6,733 nt of DNA from Bacillota bacterium (GTDB taxonomy: Bacteria; Bacillota; Clostridia; Acetivibrionales; DSM-2933), in NCBI GenBank assembly GCA_030705945.1, contig JAUZPS010000268.1:1-6733 (forward strand), given 5' to 3'. Of the stretch, positions 5,841 to 6,733 are shown piece after piece. Every line of letters starts with the position of its first letter. Position 1 is the first letter of the stretch. The position numbers and the translations under genes were made by a program. Under the pieces are notes generated by a model. The model saw only the letters and a list, made by a program, of their open reading frames with translations, had not been told where the DNA came from and searched no databases.

Positions 5841-6554
5841 ATGGTTAAAGCTAAGAGGTTTGTTCTATTTATTATGTTTGTATTTATTTTTTCTCTATTT
5901 ACTATCAACCTTCAAGCAGCATCAACATTTACCGATAATTTTAATGGCATTAATGGTGGATTTTGGCAGAAAGCTGATGGTTATTCTAACGGAAGCATGT
6001 TTAATTGTACATGGAGAGGCGCTAATATTACTAATTCAAATGGAGTAACTACGTTAAAACTCAATAAAGACTCAGGTTCCAAACCCTATTCGGGCGCAGA
6101 ACTTAGAACAATAAATAAATACGGTTACGGTTATTATGAAGTTAAAATGAAACCTGCAAAGAATCCTGGTATTGTTTCTTCTTTCTTCACTTACACCGGT
6201 CCTTCTGATGGAACACCATGGGATGAAATTGATATTGAGTTTCTTGGAAAAGATACTACCAAAGTTCAGTTTAATTACTACACAAAGGGTGTAGGTAATC
6301 ATGAAAAGTTATATAGTTTAGGATTCGATGCTTCTACATCATTTCATACATATGGCTTTGAATGGAAAAGTGGCTCGATTTCATGGTATGTGGATGGAAG
6401 AGCAGTTTATACAGCTACTAAATCAATACCAACAAATCCTGGAAAAATAATGATTAATCTCTGGCCCGGAATTGGTGTGGATTCATGGTTAAATCGTTAT
6501 GATGGTAGAACACCTCTATACGCTCAATACGATTACATAAAGAAAGCATGGTAA
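5841..6554 (+). CDS. Secreted GH16 lichenase, catalytic domain only, under c-di-GMP riboswitch control
   Basis: This 237-residue endo-beta-1,3-1,4-glucanase (EC 3.2.1.73 by family) starts at an ATG seven bases after AAAGGGG (5827-5833). Residues 1-27 are a signal peptide ending LQAA, so the product is exported. The catalytic domain fills the rest. WDEIDIEFLGKDTTKVQFNYY (127-147) is almost the textbook lichenase active site, with E129 nucleophile, D131 helper and E133 acid/base. KADGYSNGSMFNCTW (44-58), MKPAKNPGIVSSFFTYTGP (103-121) and NLWPGIGVDSWL (206-217) are further family marks. The segment RYDGRTPLYAQYDYIK recalls clostridial LicB-type enzymes. The length fits a lone GH16 domain, with no dockerin, lectin or surface-anchoring module. 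One cysteine (C56) remains of the Bacillus disulfide pair. Codons favour A/T endings, unlike the upstream paralogue. The gene is alone between its riboswitch leader and a terminator. Confidence 0.94.
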   Translation: MVKAKRFVLFIMFVFIFSLFTINLQAASTFTDNFNGINGGFWQKADGYSNGSMFNCTWRGANITNSNGVTTLKLNKDSGSKPYSGAELRTINKYGYGYYEVKMKPAKNPGIVSSFFTYTGPSDGTPWDEIDIEFLGKDTTKVQFNYYTKGVGNHEKLYSLGFDASTSFHTYGFEWKSGSISWYVDGRAVYTATKSIPTNPGKIMINLWPGIGVDSWLNRYDGRTPLYAQYDYIKKAW

Positions 6555-6676
6555 TTAATTTCCATCACCATTCCCATCAGGCTGAACTTCCGCCATTGAT
6601 ATTTCTTCATAATATTCAATAATCGATAACCATTAGAAAGGTTTGCGCTGTTCTTCAATACTCTTCAAGTAAGATG

Positions 6677-6725
6677 AAACCCCACTAAGTTTATATGCTT
6701 GGTGGGGTTTATGTTTAAGTTTTTT
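6677..6725 (+). terminator. Strong rho-independent terminator after the second lichenase gene
   Basis: AAACCCCACTAAG (6677-6689) pairs with CTTGGTGGGGTTT (6698-6710) over 13 positions with one G-U pair, around an 8-base loop. T-rich sequence follows, including a run around 6720-6725. It begins 122 bases after the stop codon. The stem reads almost the same on both strands, so it could also stop transcription from the right. Nothing else is seen between 6555 and 6676. Confidence 0.85.
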
Positions 6726-6733
6726 GCGTAGGC

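Overview
This AT-rich window looks like chromosomal DNA from a plant-polysaccharide-degrading Clostridia-type Firmicute. The evidence is strong AGGAG/AAAGGGG-type ribosome binding sites, sigma-A promoters with 17-base spacers, secreted Bacillus/Clostridium-type lichenases, a c-di-GMP-I riboswitch of clostridial form, and a surface protein with bacterial RCC1 repeats. The species cannot be fixed from sequence alone. No dockerin is visible on either glycosidase, so they appear to be free secreted enzymes rather than cellulosome parts.

Layout. (1) Positions 1-1980, minus strand: the first 660 residues of an exported RCC1-repeat beta-propeller protein, open to the window edge. (2) 1981-2390: a divergent intergenic region with a good plus-strand promoter (TTGAAA-N17-TATAAT), a widely spaced GTTTCAA/TTGAAAC inverted repeat, and a 107-base imperfect palindrome just before the next gene. 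(3) 2391-3485, plus strand: a protein with a helix-turn-helix-like N-terminus and a C-terminal FHA domain. (4) 3486-3915: an intergenic region with a 12-bp inverted repeat whose right arm contains the -35 box of a promoter, followed by a leader of about 260 bases. (5) 3916-5100: a secreted GH16 lichenase with a C-terminal ricin-type lectin domain. (6) 5101-5840: a terminator, then a promoter overlapped by a 9-bp inverted repeat, then a c-di-GMP-I (GEMM-I) riboswitch and a long leader. (7) 5841-6554: a second secreted GH16 lichenase made of the catalytic domain only, followed by a strong terminator at 6677-6710.

How it fits together. The two lichenases are tandem paralogues, each with its own promoter and leader, and only the second carries the c-di-GMP riboswitch. 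One beta-glucanase is therefore probably tied to the motile/sessile or biofilm signal, while the lectin-bearing one is under different control, perhaps through the inverted repeat on its promoter. The HTH-FHA protein could be a phosphorylation-linked regulator, but nothing in the sequence ties it directly to the glycosidases. The c-di-GMP-controlled lichenase and the unexplained leaders and palindromes are the parts most worth following up.
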